Assembly (NCBI GenBank): GCA_934281605.1
Contig: CAKQXD010000003.1
Span: 165,029-229,028, forward strand
Source of the DNA: an uncultured Clostridia bacterium
Lineage (GTDB): Bacteria; Bacillota; Clostridia; Peptostreptococcales; Anaerovoracaceae
DNA length: 64,000 nucleotides
Reading direction: 5' to 3'
Made by a program: the position numbers and the translations under genes. This document shows positions 63,924 through 64,000 of this stretch, one piece after another. Positions within the stretch are counted from its first letter, which is position 1. Each line of letters starts with the position of its first letter. The notes beneath the pieces were generated by a model that was not told the DNA's origin, did no database searches, and saw only the letters and a list, made by a program, of their open reading frames with translations.

Positions 63924-63944
63924 GGACAAAATATTCATTTTGTC
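63924..63944 (+). repeat. 21-bp inverted repeat, right arm
   Basis: G plus GACAAAAT-ATTC-ATTTTGTC, exact reverse complement of 63586-63606. It begins inside an AGAGGAC that would otherwise look like a ribosome-binding site. Confidence 0.8.
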
Positions 63945-63952
63945 TGCTGCAC

Positions 63953-63977
63953 CAGCCCAAGGCGGGCTATTTTTTTT
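63953..63977 (+). terminator. Terminator-like hairpin just inside the right repeat arm
   Basis: AGCCC and GGGCT with loop AAGGC, followed by A and eight T residues. Terminators just inside IS ends commonly block transcription from outside. Confidence 0.6.
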
Positions 63978-64000
63978 GCATAAACATCTTCGGTGGATAC

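Larger units (their letters stand above)
63560..64000. other. Right-edge non-coding region
   Basis: No supported gene. Contains one arm of a 21-bp inverted repeat (63586-63606), two terminators (63657-63687, 63744-63780), a promoter with CsoR-like operator (63849-63877), the second arm of the repeat (63924-63944) and another terminator (63953-63977). Confidence 0.75.

Overview
This window is a stretch of bacterial chromosome from a low-to-mid GC Firmicute, most likely an anaerobic member of Clostridia (inference). Evidence is the Firmicutes-type gene order priA-def-fmt-rsmB-stp-prkC-rsgA-rpe-plsX-rnc-smc, a dprA-topA-hslV-hslU-codY block, a CodY repressor, a YunB-type sporulation protein, a membrane pyrophosphatase, a sigma-54 gene beside the glycolytic operon, and a BspA-like surface protein with a Gram-positive sorting signal. 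I lean towards a relative of Eubacteriales family XIII but cannot prove it without a database search.

Layout. Positions 1-16.3 kb (minus strand) hold one long housekeeping operon: queH, asnA, priA, def, fmt, a YugP-like metalloprotease, rsmB, the PP2C/PASTA-kinase pair, rsgA, rpe, plsX, rnc and smc, which runs off the left edge. A divergent radical-SAM gene (ytqA-like) and tdk follow. Positions 18.3-20.1 kb carry a 15-gene tRNA operon behind a near-consensus promoter, interrupted by a small repeat that duplicates the tRNA-Thr 3' end. Positions 20.3-32.6 kb (minus) hold yigZ-hflX-yunB, codY, hslU-hslV-topA, dprA-yifB-yraN and a HAD/MBL pair. Positions 32.7-37.7 kb (plus) form a potassium-uptake cluster with one trkA, two trkH genes and a CBS protein. 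Positions 37.6-49.2 kb (minus) hold rnr, a small lipoprotein, hppA, secG, then eno-tpiA-pgk-gapA behind rpoN, and trmL. Positions 49.3-50.8 kb hold hom and a SEC-C protein; nth is on the minus strand.

The accessory part begins near 51.7 kb: an NCS1 permease plus dihydropyrimidinase/hydantoinase operon with two good CodY-box matches, a CadC-like repressor with a cadmium/zinc-type P-ATPase whose N-terminus is extremely rich in His and carries three CCCGHDH blocks, gltX, an 820-bp non-coding region with an 86-bp direct repeat and two structured elements, a BspA-like leucine-rich-repeat surface protein, and an IS3-OrfA-like HTH gene. The right edge holds a 21-bp inverted repeat, several terminators and a promoter with a CsoR-like operator.

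How they work together: CodY (encoded here) probably represses nucleobase/hydantoin scavenging and perhaps itself; the ArsR/CadC repressor controls metal efflux through paired operators; TrkA gates two different TrkH channels, and the potassium supply may also matter for the potassium-type pyrophosphatase. I saw no CRISPR array and no intact prophage. The least explained parts are the non-coding region at 59.8-60.6 kb, the repeat next to tRNA-Thr, and the inverted-repeat/HTH/surface-protein segment at the right edge.
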